Positions 24,388-35,838 of a DNA stretch of 64,000 nt are shown here, piece by piece. The stretch's first letter is position 1. Each line of letters begins with the position of its first letter. This DNA is from Arachis hypogaea (taxonomy: Eukaryota; Streptophyta; Magnoliopsida; Fabales; Fabaceae), in contig NC_092051.1 of the NCBI RefSeq assembly GCF_003086295.3, positions 9,230,810 to 9,294,809 on the forward strand. The letters run 5' to 3'. Both the position numbers and the translations under genes were made by a program. Below the pieces are notes generated by a model that had not been told where the DNA came from, did not search any database, and was given only the letters and a program-made list of their open reading frames with translations.

Positions 24388-24429
24388 TCAAGAGGAAAAG
24401 GAAAATGTGACAATATTCAATGAGTTTTC

Positions 24430-24850
24430 TTTCTGCTGAAACAAAAAAAATCCAAGTTAGACGTTGTGGTTGTTGTTTGTTGTTTGTTATCTCATGTTCT
24501 CCAACAACTTCGGAGGGACATTGTTTGTCGTAGGATTAGAAAGGTGTTCAAGACATTTCGACAACAAGTATCACTTGTGCAAAGTTAAGGCTGTGACACG
24601 TGTCATGCTAATTAACTTGTGAAGATTATGGCTTGTGTTAATTCTGACATTATTGTTATGTTCAGCATAATTAACCATGAATCATTACCCGTCATTATTG
24701 CAGCTTAATTTTCCTGCCCCCAAGTTTATATTGTTATGAGAAAAACTCGCTCGTCTCCTATGAAATCTAAGAACGTTGACATATCTAGACAAATGTTAGA
24801 CTATGATTTTTTTTTTTACGTGAAAAATAAAGAGGTGCTATAAGTATGAA
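24430..24850. other. Probable promoter region of the kinase gene
   Basis: Non-coding sequence upstream of the minus-strand kinase gene. It includes acacgtgtc on plus (about 24597-24605), an ACGT-core motif of the kind bound by bZIP factors. No repeat with clear ends was found before the TIR sequence at about 24855. Confidence 0.4.
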
Positions 24851-25007
24851 AGAGGCCTGCTACACGTACAAGTCTTTTTGGCTTACAAGTTGGCACAAGC
24901 TCAACAAAATACACGCGCATTATACTCCCACATTCAAGAGTAAATACACGCACGTTATTCAACCACTTTCTGTTTCCAAAGCGCGCTACTCACTATGCAT
25001 TATGAAC

Positions 25008-26891
25008 TGATGGTTTCAGTGGCTAAGAGAAGGGGGGTTGAATCTTAGCCCCCTTTTTTTGTTGCTTAATACTTGCTGAACTCAGAAGAGACTTTTCTGT
25101 TTTAGCTCGTCTTTGGACACGAGACTTTTTGTTTTTGCTCGTCACTTGCCACGAGACTTTTTGTTTTGTCTCGTCACTTGGCACGAGACATTTTAGTTTT
25201 TGCTCCTGTGCAGTAGAAAACAGAAATGGAGTTGGAGAGAAGAAAGATTACACCCAGATATATCCTGGTTCAGCTGCTAAGTGCAGTGCAGCCTACATCC
25301 AGTCTCCATCACAAACATGATGGAATTTCACTATAATCAATCTGATTACAACTTGTAAAGTGCTAACCCAACTTACAAGGGGATTCCCACAGAATCATGA
25401 AACACAACATAGATGAACAAAGGAACTCTAAGACATCTATGGCTTTTTCTTTTAATTTTGCACTTTCTGCCTTTTTTTGCTCTATGGCTTTTTCATACAA
25501 ACCTCACTGTTTGCCTTTTTCCATGAGACTCAATACATGACAAAATTAAACAGAAAAATACAAAACAGAATTCATTGAAGGAGAAGAGAAAACTGTTAGC
25601 TCAGTAGCTCTGAGAACACTGTGCCTTGCACTCTCAAATTTTCTCCTTGCCTCAAACAGTGGCTGTCCACCCTTATTATAGAAGAGGGGAGCCTCCACTT
25701 ATTGAAGCCAAAACCGAACCAACTTCTTCCTCCTTCAACAAACAGAACCGGTTCGGCCATATAGAGAGAGAAGAGATAACCATGTAAAACCCAACATGCA
25801 ATTACCTCTGGACCTTTCTTGATCATCACCCTTCATCAATCCGAGCTCTCCATCATTGGCTTGCTCTCCAAGATGGATTTCTAACCCTTGATGCTTCATG
25901 ATGATGATGACTTCATCTGCTTCAATCTCTGCCTTCAACCATCACTTCGCCACTCTAGCTACTCCCTGTGGTGGTTGAGCAGAATCAAAGACAAGTCATG
26001 CTTCAAGAATCTCCTCCATGCTGGCCGAATCTTCAACGTCCATTTTTGAGCATGAGAGGCTCAAGATACATCACCAAATCTAACCAAATATGGTGAATAT
26101 CTCAGCCACAGCTCATTTTTATTTTAGTATGTTTTTTTGCCATCATTAGCTTGATGGTCTTGATGCATGCAGCTTCTTCCTTCTGTTGGTTGAAGAACAT
26201 TTTTTCCATTATTTCCTGGACAAGGACCGAAGAAAGAAGAAGAAAGAGATGAGAGAGAATGTGAAGTTAAAGTAAAAGTAATTAAATGAAAATGAAACAA
26301 GTTGATAATAAATTGCTTTTTACTTCCCTTGCTTTGAGTAGCGTATAGCATTAATCATAATGATTCCCATCAAATCAAAGTCAAGTTCTCTCTCATGTTT
26401 CCAATGCTAACATATTAAAATTTGAAATCCATTCTTAACAAAGAGATGGAATCCGTTGGAAAGCATGAAGCCATTTAGCTTTCATTTAACCTTGGTTTCG
26501 GACCAGGCTTTGAAACTTTTATCAAAATAATGTTGGGCTTGGTAGCATTAGGATTTAATCTGGCCGAAATGGTTAACATTTGCTTTCTTGATGAATTTGA
26601 TTTCGGATCAAGCATAGGAAGGATTCATCAAAATTAAATATGGGCTTGGCTATAATAACATTGAGCTTGGCCCATCAGTAAAAATTCAGCCACTAAATAT
26701 AACACATGCAGCAAGGCTGATTTTTAATTTGGGCTAGCAACATTTTTATTTTCCGGTCCAAGGTAAAATCTGCACCACAAAATTATTAATTAACATATGT
26801 TAAGTGAAATCAAATTAATAATTTTGTAATTAAATATTTCAATAATGTTTGTTCATCATCAAAATTAAATAGGAGTTTTTCAAACTCATCA
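25008..26891 (-). mobile_element. 3' LTR of the copia element (1884 bp)
   Basis: It begins and ends with the TG/CA-type termini and matches 33957-35838 almost throughout. Differences include a 6- versus 7-base G run near the outer end and a 3-bp indel (gataataaattg versus gataaattg). It is the 3' LTR because the polypurine tract lies directly beside it at 26893-26903. Confidence 0.93.
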
Positions 26892-26892
26892 A

Positions 26893-26903
26893 TCTCCCCC
26901 TTG
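26893..26903 (-). other. Polypurine tract of the copia element
   Basis: Read on minus, caagggggaga lies directly upstream of the 3' LTR. It is the usual primer site for plus-strand DNA synthesis. Confidence 0.85.
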
Positions 26904-27596
26904 ATGACAAACATTATTAAATTTGAAATGGAAAGAAATTTAAAGATTGAGTAAAAAAAATACTCCCTTTGATTTTGAATTTCTCCCCCTTTCTAAATGT
27001 CACATTGCTCCCCCTTGATGTGTGCTTATTTTACCAAGGGAAACATTAACCTGTAACATTTGAATCAAGCTTCAAGTAACAATGTTATTTAGCATATTTT
27101 ATGATGCTAAATGCTTGATTTATGAGCAGTTTTAATTGATAATCAAAACTCATTTGATATCATAAACTGATTTACTGCTCAACCCATTTCATTCAAAAAA
27201 CAAATTTTCAAATCCTTTCCTGTTAGAGATATCAAACCAAAACAACATGATGGAAAAGTATTTGAAGTACACATGATCAAAACAAGGCAGTTTTAATGTA
27301 TTACACAATTTAAAGGAACTGCCAAAAATAAGTTTTCCAAACAACAAGTTTATCAATGATGAATCAACAGCCAGGCATCAAAAATAAATCAAACATCATT
27401 ATAAACCAAATGCAGTTCAAGCAGCAACCATAGTGAATACAATAACAACATGCATTCTTTGAACACATTCTTTGAACATGGGTGATCATGAATTTTTAAT
27501 TTTGAAAATTTCATCCCCTGTTCCCCTGTTTCTCCAGCCCCTGTTTCGTTCCAATTTCAATTTTGGAAACACATAAATTTCCTCCCACTTTTGTCA
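26904..27596 (-). other. Untranslated spacer of the copia element
   Basis: About 690 bp between the extra ORF and the polypurine tract. It is AT-rich, with no open frame of note and no recognisable domain. Confidence 0.6.
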
Positions 27597-28595
27597 TCAT
27601 GGGGGCACTCGGTTGTGTGAGCCACTTTGGGGAGTCAGAATATGAGTGATGATTCGGTGAAGCAGGGAATTGACCGGTCCTAGAGCTTTATGTGTTGGAA
27701 TGGTGCCATGCAATCCAGAAAGGTTCTCGCAAATGTGCTTGAGAACAGTTTTGTATGGAACGCCAACTTGTGTGTCCCATTTTTCCACTATGTACGCTCG
27801 CGGTCCTTCATCTTTGAACCCAAGGGCCGCTCCAATTGTCTCAGCATCAAGGACTATTTGAACCCTTTTGACATAGAAATGAAGGGTGCCGTCAATGAGC
27901 CGCATATTGGCATAAAACTCTCGAATAAGACCAGGGTAGACTGGTTTCTGGATGAGAAGCAGAGGCTTCCAGTTGAGGAGTTCAAACAGAGAGGAGATAT
28001 TGATACCCTTGTTGGTGAGATTTTCAAGGCTAACAAGATAGGTTGTGCACAAATGACGCTTCTCCATAACCTCTTTATGAAACTCAAAAGAGGTGCACGA
28101 GTTAAATCTGCTTGGATCGAAGTGGGAGTGAGTCTTGCCATACTTATCTCTGAATTCCATGGATTCCAAGTTTGGAGGTTCAGTAGTGTCATTGAGTGCA
28201 AACCCCTGATTCTTTTGGGAGCTTTTTCCAGGAGTAGTTTGTTTCGGTGATGAGGGTGGAGGTGAAGGCATGGGAGAAGTATGAGATTCTTGCTCTTCTT
28301 CCTCTTGGGGGTCCTTATTCTTCCTGTTTCGTCCTCTTCCGGAACTCTTTTGGGCCACTACCTTTCTTCTCATGGCTTCGGTTTGTTTGGTTGGAGGTGA
28401 GGGAGAGGATGAGGAAGTAGAATGTATATGGATGTGAGTGTGAGTTTGGGGTGTTGATGGTTTTTGAGAAAGAAGAATTCTTTCACTCTTTCTTGGCGCG
28501 ATTTTCTTTTTCATGGTAATGGGGGAATGAAATATGAAAGGTTGGGGGTGATAACCGAATTGAGAGGGAGAGAGAGACAAGGTGGGTGAACACAT
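27597..28595 (-). CDS. Extra ORF after pol in the copia element (plant transposon-protein-like)
   Basis: An intact 332-codon frame in the same direction as gag-pol, in the position where SIRE elements carry a third, env-like ORF. Residues 25-130 are low-complexity and basic, rich in Ser, Pro and Lys with an NLS-like run (RRKVVAQKSSGRGRNRKNK). Residues about 165-310 are a globular part containing LIREFYANMRLIDGTLHFYV and DAETIGAALGF. This resembles the domain described as 'putative plant transposon protein' in many plant sequences. I see no signal peptide or transmembrane segment, so an envelope role is not supported. While pol is broken several times, this frame is uninterrupted. Function is unknown. 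Confidence 0.7.
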   Translation of the reverse strand: MCSPTLSLSPSQFGYHPQPFIFHSPITMKKKIAPRKSERILLSQKPSTPQTHTHIHIHSTSSSSPSPPTKQTEAMRRKVVAQKSSGRGRNRKNKDPQEEEEQESHTSPMPSPPPSSPKQTTPGKSSQKNQGFALNDTTEPPNLESMEFRDKYGKTHSHFDPSRFNSCTSFEFHKEVMEKRHLCTTYLVSLENLTNKGINISSLFELLNWKPLLLIQKPVYPGLIREFYANMRLIDGTLHFYVKRVQIVLDAETIGAALGFKDEGPRAYIVEKWDTQVGVPYKTVLKHICENLSGLHGTIPTHKALGPVNSLLHRIITHILTPQSGSHNRVPP

Positions 28596-28988
28596 TTAAT
28601 GGGGTTTGAAAAAGAGTATGGAGAGTAATGACCATTAGTGGACGGTTAATGACCATAATGGGTAGTTATTATCCAAAAAAAAATGATTTCCCTTTTAACT
28701 TTTGAAATCCAAAACTAAAAAGTTGTTGCCTTAAATCAAGGGATTGGATGGATATAGGGATTTGATTTGACAATAACCACTTCCAAGGAGATTTGACGAC
28801 ACAAGAGGAAGATTCTTATTTGTAGAAAGATAACTACCATAACTGTTAAGGTGGGGTCAAGGAATTTTTGGTGGGGCCCATAAAATTTTGAATTCTGCGC
28901 TGCCTCCCCCTTGACCACAGCTCTTCCATCATGCCATTATTTTTATTTCGTCCAAACCTACGAGCAAAAACTGAACAGAGTCACAAAT

Positions 28989-29189
28989 TCACAGATTTTC
29001 AATAAAACTTAAATCAAACATTCCCAAACTTTTTCTCAAGCTACAGAATCTGTCTTCACAGAGGGGTTTTGTAAAAATATCAGCAATTTGGTCTTCAGAT
29101 TTTACAAATTGAATATCAATAGTTCCCTTTTGCACATGTTCTCTAATGAAATGATATTTAATTTCAATGTGCTTTGTTCTTGAGTGCAA
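28989..29189 (-). pseudogene. RNase H C-terminal end of copia pol
   Basis: The frame ends pol with HIEIKYHFIREHV, DQIADIFTKPL and RSLGM-like residues (KSLGMFDL). These are the standard C-terminal motifs of copia RNase H. It is separated from the upstream RNase H by frame disruption at about 29190-29245, where two small indels near A and T runs seem to have occurred. Confidence 0.85.
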
Positions 29190-29219
29190 AACAGGATTTT
29201 TTTGAAATAATTATTGCAC

Positions 29220-29735
29220 TCATATTATCACAAAATAGGGTATACTATTGATTTTTAATTTGTAATCTTCCAATTGTGTTTTTAACCAAATTAATTGAGT
29301 GCAACATGCAGATGCGGAAATGTATTCTGCTTCAGCTGTGGATAAAGCCACTGTGGCTTGTTTCTTGCTTGACCATATGTTGAGTGAGCTTCCAAGGAAA
29401 CAACACATGCCGGACGTGCTTCTTCTATCCACTCTATCTCCCGCATAATCTGCATCACAAAACCCTACTGCACAAAATTCATCAGATTTAGGATACCACA
29501 AGCCATAATCACAAGTTCCCTTAATGTATCTAATGATGCGTTTAACAGCCGTAAGATGGGATTCTTTTGGGTGAGATTGAAATCTTGAGCATACACCCAC
29601 ACTTTGAACAATATCCGGTCTAGAGGAGGTAAGGTACATGAGTGAACCTATCATTCCCCTATACCTTATTTCATCCACATCTTGACCATCATCATCCTTT
29701 TCAAGTTTTGTGTTGGGATGCATTGGTGTACCCAT
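29220..29735 (-). pseudogene. RNase H domain of copia pol
   Basis: Contains RYRGMIGSLMYLTSSRPDI, YIKGTCDYGLWY, FCDADYAGDRVDRRSTSG and VALSTAEAEYI, the linked RT-connection and RNase H motifs of Ty1/copia pol with the catalytic D, E and D residues in place. A TAA at 29772-29774 separates it from the RT frame just upstream. Confidence 0.88.
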
Positions 29736-29771
29736 TGCTTTGGAATTTTCTAGGCCAAACCTTTTAATAAG

Positions 29772-31253
29772 TTATTTTGCATACTTTCCTTGGTAAATAA
29801 AAGTACCACTAGGAGTTTGTTTAATTTGGAGGCCAAGAAAGAAAGTGAGCTCTCCCATTAAACTCATTTCAAACTCACTAGTCATGAGTTTTCCAAACTC
29901 TTCACACAAGGAAATGTTGGCCGATCCAAATACAATATCATCAACATAAACTTGAACAAGAAGTATATCATCATTAGATGCTTTAATGAACAAAGTAGTG
30001 TCGGTGGTACCCCTTTGAAATTTATTTTCCAACAAGAAGGCACTAAGCCTTTCATACCAAGCTCTTGGAGCTTGTCTAAGACCATAAAGAGCCTTAGTTA
30101 ATTTGAAAACATGATTTGGAAACTCTTTATGTTCAAAACCGGGGGGTTGTGCCACATACACTTCTCTATCAATAAATCCATTAAGGAAAGCACATTTAAC
30201 ATCCATTTGAAACATTTTGAAACCTTTATGGGCGGCATAGGCAAGAAGCAACCGAATTGCTTCCATTCTAGCTACCGGAGCAAAAGACTCATCAAAATTT
30301 ATACCCTCTTCTTGATCGTAACCTTGGGCCACTAATCTAGCCTTGTTACGAACAACTTGTCCATCCTCACCAAGTTTATTTTTAAAGACCCACTTAGTAC
30401 CCGTTACCTTCATACCATCCGAATAAGGTACTAATGTCCAAACCTCATTCTTGTCAAATTGAGCTAGCTCCTCTTGCATGGCCTTGACCCATGATGGATC
30501 TTCAAGAGCTTGTTTGACATTGTTGGGCTCCATTTGTGACAAGAACGCAAAGTTGCTAGGTTCGGTTTGCCTTTTGGTGGAGGATCTTGTTGTTACGCCA
30601 TGAGAAGGATCACCAATGATGAAATCATGAGGATAACCCCTCATAGACTTCCATTCTCTAGGCTTTCGGACAGGTGTAGAACTTTGATGAACTTCTGGTG
30701 GTCTCACTGTTTCAGTTGCTCGTGCCTGTTCAGGAGACAAAATGGAAGTTTCTCCTCTAATCTGACGAGACAGAACCGGGCTGACAGATTCTTCATTCTG
30801 GACAGATTTGGGATTTTCTTTGCTTGTTCCATCCTCTTCACAATCTGAATCAATATCCTTCACAATACTGGGGATTAAGTTAGAATCACAAAAAGTAACA
30901 TGTATGGATTCCTCTATTGTCCTATGTTCCTTGAGATAAACTCTATAGGCTTTGCTTGTGGTGGAATATCCAACAAACATTCCTTCATATGATTTTGGAT
31001 CAAATTTTCCAAGATTTTCCTTATTGTTAAGCACAAAACATTTGCATCCAAAAACATGAAAGTACTTAAGATTTGGAGGGGTTCCTTTCCATAGCTCATA
31101 AGGCGTTTTCTTTAACCCTTTTCTAATGATTGTTCTATTCAAAATATAACATGCTGTGTTCATAGCCTCAGCCCATAAGAATTTAGGAATTTCACTCTCA
31201 CATAACATAGCCCTAGTCATTTCTTGAAGGCTTCTATTCCTTCTTTCAACCAC
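29772..31253 (-). pseudogene. Integrase C-part and reverse transcriptase of copia pol
   Basis: It starts with the third integrase catalytic residue ([11 protein letters not shown]). The integrase C-terminal region follows ([27 protein letters not shown]), then a variable linker and the reverse transcriptase ([50 protein letters not shown], and the catalytic YVDDIVFGS). The upstream frame is lost by one base in the homopolymer at 31265-31271. The frame ends at a stop where relatives read on. Confidence 0.9.
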
Positions 31254-31731
31254 CCCATTTTGTTGGGGGGGTTCTAGGGCATGAAAAATTATGAGAAATC
31301 CCTAAGTCATCACAGAATTTTTCAAAATCTTGATTTTCAAATTCTCTTCCATGATCACTTCTCAAATGGGCAATTTTCAAATCCTTTTCATTTTGAATTT
31401 TCTTACAAAGGGTGGAAAAAGCATGAAAGGCATCATTCTTATGAGTAAGGAAAAGTACCCAACCAAATCTAGAGTAATCATCTACCACCACAAGACCATA
31501 ATGTTTTCCTCCTAAACTTTGAGTTCTAGTAGGACCAAAAAGATCAATATGTAACATTTCCAATGGCCTTTTGGTTGAGATTCCATCTTTTGATTTAAAA
31601 GAGGATTTTACTTGTTTGCCTAATTGACAAGCGTCACAAGTAAGATCCTTATCAAACTTGATGTTTGGGATTCCTCTAACCAAATTTCTTTTGACTAGCT
31701 TAGAAATTTGATACATGCTAGTATGTCCCAA
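31246..31731 (-). pseudogene. GAG-pre-integrase and integrase core of copia pol
   Basis: Shows the zinc-binding end (CDACQLGKQVKSSFKS) and the first two catalytic aspartates (MLHIDLFGPT and LRSDHGREFEN) of a copia integrase. It is cut from the protease by a TAG at 31741-31743 and from the rest of the integrase by a single-base frameshift in a run of seven G (plus strand). Confidence 0.88.
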
Positions 31732-31740
31732 CTTTCTATG

Positions 31741-32169
31741 CTAAAGCCATTTTTCAGATTCAAAAGATGTAAAGCATGTTACATTTTGTTCCTTTAAATC
31801 CTCAAGAGTTAATCCATACACATTGTTACATCTTTTAGCTTCAAGAAGAACATTCCCAGTTTTTTCACACACAACTAAACAAACAAATTTCTTAAAGATA
31901 ACTTCAAAACCCAAATCACAAAGTTGACTAACGCTAAGCAAATTATGTTTCAAGCCATGTACAAGGAGAACATCATTTATACAAGAAGAAAAGTTTTTAC
32001 CAACTTTCCCAACAGCCACAATTTTTCTTTTTGCATCATCACCGAAAGTGACAAGTCCTCCATCATAGTCATCAAGCTTTATGAAGAAGGTTGCCTTTAC
32101 GGTCATATGCCTAGAGCATCCGCTGTCCATATACCACATATTTTCCTTCCTTTTGGATGCTAGGCACAC
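31741..32169 (-). pseudogene. Aspartic protease region of copia pol
   Basis: Contains WYMDSGCSRHMT, the DSG active site of copia retropepsins, and the following GAG-pre-integrase start (LLSVSQLCDLGFEVIF). It begins within a few codons of the gag stop but in another frame. The TAG at its end lies just before the HRKLGH motif. Confidence 0.87.
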
Positions 32170-32183
32170 CTACAAAACAATGC

Positions 32184-33896
32184 TTAAGTAACCTTAGGTA
32201 TCCAAATCTTTTTGGATCCTTTTACGTTAAACCATCTTCTATGTCCTAAGCTATTGTAATCAAAAACAATTTTATAAACCTTGTCACCAACCATTCTTTC
32301 ACCGAAAAAGCATTGAATGGGAAAGTGTCCATTCCGATTGCATAGTCTACAAAACCTTGGAGTTGCCTTTTTGTTAAAGTAGGTGGGATCTTGAAATCTT
32401 GTGTTATTAGAAGATGAAGCAATATTTTCAAAATGTGAATTTTCAGATTTATAGAACCCCAACCCAGCCTTATCATAAAAAGGTTTTTGACTAGCCAAGA
32501 TGTGATTTAAACTTTCGGAACTTTGTGTAAACTTGGCCAAGTCTTCCTTAAGTCTTTTAACCTCTTTAAGCAACTCTTCATTTTGCTTAAAACAATCTAC
32601 ATATGCAAGAACACAATGGTTACTTTCACAGCTCCTAACTTGGGCTCTTAACTGCTTATTTTCTTCAACAAGATCACAAGCAGTTTCGGCCTCTCTCACT
32701 TTTTCTTTTAGAAAACTGTTTTCGGCCTTAAGAATGGTAATTTGCTGTTCAAGTTCTTGATTTTCTAGCAGAAAACATCTTATTTTTTCAGAAAGGTGGT
32801 CTATCATAAGATGAAGATCTTCAGTGTTAGGGTTATGAAAGACTACCTGATCTATGTGGTCTGCCATGAGACATGTTTGTGACTTGGTCTCGATTTCTTC
32901 ATCATCATCATCAGAATCATTCTCCAAGTCTTTCCATGTGACCATCAGTCCTTTCTTCTTTCCTTTTTTCGGCTTTTCCTCCTTCTTCAGCTTGGGACAA
33001 TCAGATTTGAAATGCCCCATTTCCTTGCAATTGTAACAAATTACTTTGCTCAAGTCTTTCTTCATCCTCCTTGAGCTGCTGCCTTTGCCTTTGAGCTTTG
33101 CCATTTTCCTGAATTTTTTTGCAAACAACACAAACTCATTTTCAGAAGAGTTATCACTGGATTCATCATCCAGAGGGTTAGTCATAGAAGAAAAAACAAT
33201 TCCTTTCTTTTTTAAATCTTTTTTTAAATAGGTGTTTTCAAAAGCAAGAAGATTTCCTCTCAAATCATCAAGTGTCATGGAATCTAAGCTACTGCTCTCA
33301 GAAATAATTAAAGCTTTAGTTTCCCACTCTTTTGTGAGACATCTCAACACTCTTCTCACTAGCACAGAATCAGAATGTGTAATTCCCAGAGCATCTAAGC
33401 CAACAATGATAGCATTGAACCGTTCGAACAGTTCATCAATGGACTCTCCTTCCTTCATTGCAAACATTTCATACTCTCGATTCAACATGTCTGTCCGAGT
33501 CTTCTTTACAATGGTGGTTCCTTCATGGGTGATTTGCAATTTGTCCCAGATTTCCTTTGCCGTTGTGCATCTTGATACCCGTCGGTACTCCTCGAAACTT
33601 ATAGCACAGTTGAGCAGATTTATTGCCTTGGCATTTAGCTCTACCTTCTTCCTATCTTCTTCTATCCATCTTGCTTCTGGTTTGAGAGAAACAACTCCTT
33701 CTGCACTTGTGATAGTTGGAAATTGAGGCCCTTCGAGAATAATCTTCCAAAGTCTGTAATCCACTGCTTGTACAAATATCTTCATCCTCTCCTTCCAATG
33801 GGTATAATTTTTTCCATTGAAAAGAGGGGGTCTGTTGCTTGATTGACCTTCAGTTAGATTATAAGACACCACATTTGCGCCACTGTTTTCTGCCAT
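32184..33896 (-). CDS. Gag of the copia element
   Basis: I place the start at the ATG at 33896 (MAENSGANVV), which gives about 570 aa and follows the primer site by about 45 bp. The capsid-like part has RPPLFNGKNYTHWKERMKIF, KEIWDKLQITHEG and ESIDELFERFNAI. Next come a CCHC zinc knuckle (CYNCKEMGHFKSDCPK) and an acidic stretch. A coiled coil follows (about residues 355-460), then a second zinc-knuckle-like CRLCNRNGHFPIQC. Gag packages the element RNA into cytoplasmic particles. The frame is uninterrupted, unlike pol. Confidence 0.9.
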   Translation of the reverse strand: MAENSGANVVSYNLTEGQSSNRPPLFNGKNYTHWKERMKIFVQAVDYRLWKIILEGPQFPTITSAEGVVSLKPEARWIEEDRKKVELNAKAINLLNCAISFEEYRRVSRCTTAKEIWDKLQITHEGTTIVKKTRTDMLNREYEMFAMKEGESIDELFERFNAIIVGLDALGITHSDSVLVRRVLRCLTKEWETKALIISESSSLDSMTLDDLRGNLLAFENTYLKKDLKKKGIVFSSMTNPLDDESSDNSSENEFVLFAKKFRKMAKLKGKGSSSRRMKKDLSKVICYNCKEMGHFKSDCPKLKKEEKPKKGKKKGLMVTWKDLENDSDDDDEEIETKSQTCLMADHIDQVVFHNPNTEDLHLMIDHLSEKIRCFLLENQELEQQITILKAENSFLKEKVREAETACDLVEENKQLRAQVRSCESNHCVLAYVDCFKQNEELLKEVKRLKEDLAKFTQSSESLNHILASQKPFYDKAGLGFYKSENSHFENIASSSNNTRFQDPTYFNKKATPRFCRLCNRNGHFPIQCFFGERMVGDKVYKIVFDYNSLGHRRWFNVKGSKKIWIPKVT

Positions 33897-33942
33897 GAGG
33901 ATCTTTACTCCAAGCTGCAAAGCTTGATCTCTTTGAGACCAA

Positions 33943-33954
33943 GCTCTGATACCA
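33943..33954 (-). other. Primer binding site (tRNA-iMet) of the copia element
   Basis: Read on minus, tggtatcagagc starts 2 bp inside the 5' LTR. It complements the 3' end of plant initiator methionine tRNA. Confidence 0.92.
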
Positions 33955-33956
33955 AT

Positions 33957-35838
33957 TGATGGTTTCAGTGGCTAAGAGAAGGGGGGGTTGAATCTTAGCC
34001 CCCTTTTTTTGTTGCTTAATACTTGCTGAACTCAGAAGAGACTTTTCTGTTTTAGCTCGTCTCTGGACACGAGACTTTTTGTTTTTGCTCGTCACTTGCC
34101 ACGAGACTTTTTGTTTTGTTTCGTCACTTGGCACGAGACATTTTAGTTTTTGCTCCTGTGCAGTAGAAAACAGAAATGGAGTTGGAGAGAAGAAAGATTA
34201 CACCCAGATATATCCTGGTTCAGCTGCTAAGTGCAGTGCAGCCTACATCCAGTCTCCATCACAAACATGATGGAATTTCACTATAATCAATCTGATTACA
34301 ACTTGTAAAGTGCTAACCCAACTTACAAGGGGATTCCCACAGAATCATGAAACACAACATAGATGAACAAAGGAACTCTAAGACATCTATGACTTTTTCT
34401 TTTAATTTTGCACTCTCTGCCTTTTTTCGCTCTATGGCTTTTTCATACAAACCTCACTGTTTGCCTTTTTCCATGAGACTCAAGACATGACAAAATTAAA
34501 CAGAAAAATACAAAACAGAATTCATTGAAGGAGAAGAGAAAACTGTTAGCTCAGTAGCTCTGAGAACACTGTGCCTTGCACTCTCAAATTTTCTCCTTGC
34601 CTCAAACAGTGGCTGTCCACCCTTATTATAGAAGAGGGGAGCCTCCACTTATTGAAGCCAAAACCGAACCAACTTCTTCCTCCTTCAACAAACAGAACCG
34701 GTTCGGCCATATAGAGAGAGAAGAGATAACCATGTAAAACCCAACATGCAATTACCTCTGGACCTTTCTTGATCATCACCCTTCATCAATCCGAGCTCTC
34801 CATCCTTGGCTTGCTCTCCAAGATGGATTTCTGGCCCTTGATGCTTCATGATGATGATGACTTCATCTGCTTCAATCTCTGCCTTCAACCATCACTTCGC
34901 CACTCTAGCTACTCCCTGTGGTGGTTGAGCAGAATCAAAGACAAGTCATGCTTCAAGAATCTCCTCCATGCTGGCCGAATCTTCAACGTCTATTTTTGAG
35001 CATGAGAGGCTCAAGATACATCACCAAATCTAACCAAATATGGTGAATATCTCAGCCACAGCTCATTTTTATTTTAGTATGTTTTCTTGCCATCATTAGC
35101 TTGATGGTCTTGATGCATGCAGCTTCTTCCTTCTGTTGGTTGAAGAACATTTCTTCCATTATTTCCTGGACAAGGACCGAAGAAAGAAGAAGAAAGAGAT
35201 GAGAGAGAATGTGAAGTTAAAGTAAAAGCAATTAAATGAAAATGAAACAAGTTGATAAATTGCTTTTTACTTCTCTTGCTTTGAGTAGCGTATAGCATTA
35301 ATCATAATAATTCCCATCAAATCAAAGTCAAGTTCTCTCTCATGTTTCCAATGCTAACATATTAAAATTTGAAATCCATTCTTAACAAAGAGATGGAATC
35401 CGTTGGAAAGCATGAAGCCATTTAGCTTTCATTTAACCTTGGTTTCGGACCAGGCTTGGAAACTTTCATCAAAATAATGTTGGGCTTGGTAGCATTAGGA
35501 TTTAATCTGGCCCAAATGGTTAACATTTGCTTTCTTGATGAATTTGATTTCGGATCAAACATAGGAAGGATTCATCAAAATTAAATATGGGCTTGGCTAT
35601 AATAACATTGAGCTTGGCCCATCAGTAAAAATTCAGCCACTAAATATAACACATGCAGCAAGGCTGATTTTTAATTTGGGCTAGCAACATTTTTATTTTC
35701 CGGCCCAAGGTAAAATCTGCACCACAAAATTATTAATTAACATATGTTAAGTGAAATCAAATTAATAATTTTGTAATTAAATATTTCAATAATGTTTGTT
35801 CATCATCAAAATTAAATAGGAGTTTTCCAAACTCATCA
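33957..35838 (-). mobile_element. 5' LTR of the copia element (1882 bp)
   Basis: This LTR drives the minus-strand element. A TATA-like ctataataaggg (minus) lies at about plus 34622-34632. It matches 25008-26891 at about 98-99% by eye. Its outer end abuts the TGAAC duplication. Confidence 0.93.

Larger units (their letters stand above)
25008..35838 (-). mobile_element. Complete Ty1/copia retrotransposon, SIRE/Maximus type
   Basis: A 10,831-bp element whose two LTRs both read tgatggtttcag...actcatca on plus. It is flanked by a perfect 5-bp duplication, TGAAC (25003-25007 and 35839-35843). Genes are on the minus strand: gag, then protease-integrase-RT-RNase H, then an extra ORF. Order, LTR length near 1.9 kb, and an added ORF between pol and the 3' LTR fit the SIRE/Maximus lineage. 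The LTRs differ by about 22 substitutions and two small indels by eye count, which suggests recent insertion. Pol nevertheless carries a stop at 31741-31743, a frameshift in a 7-base homopolymer at 31265-31271, a stop at 29772-29774 and frame disruption near 29190-29245, so this copy is not autonomous as read. Confidence 0.93.

Noticed and set aside
23071..24423. Several plus-strand ORFs opposite the kinase gene
   Set aside because: They are shadows of exon 1 of the minus-strand kinase, whose MORN repeats are unmistakable.
27690..28250. 186-codon plus-strand ORF
   Set aside because: Mirror frame of the extra ORF in the copia element. No family resemblance.
32533..33726. Plus-strand ORFs across the copia gag
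   Set aside because: Antisense shadows of the Lys/Glu-rich gag. No domain.
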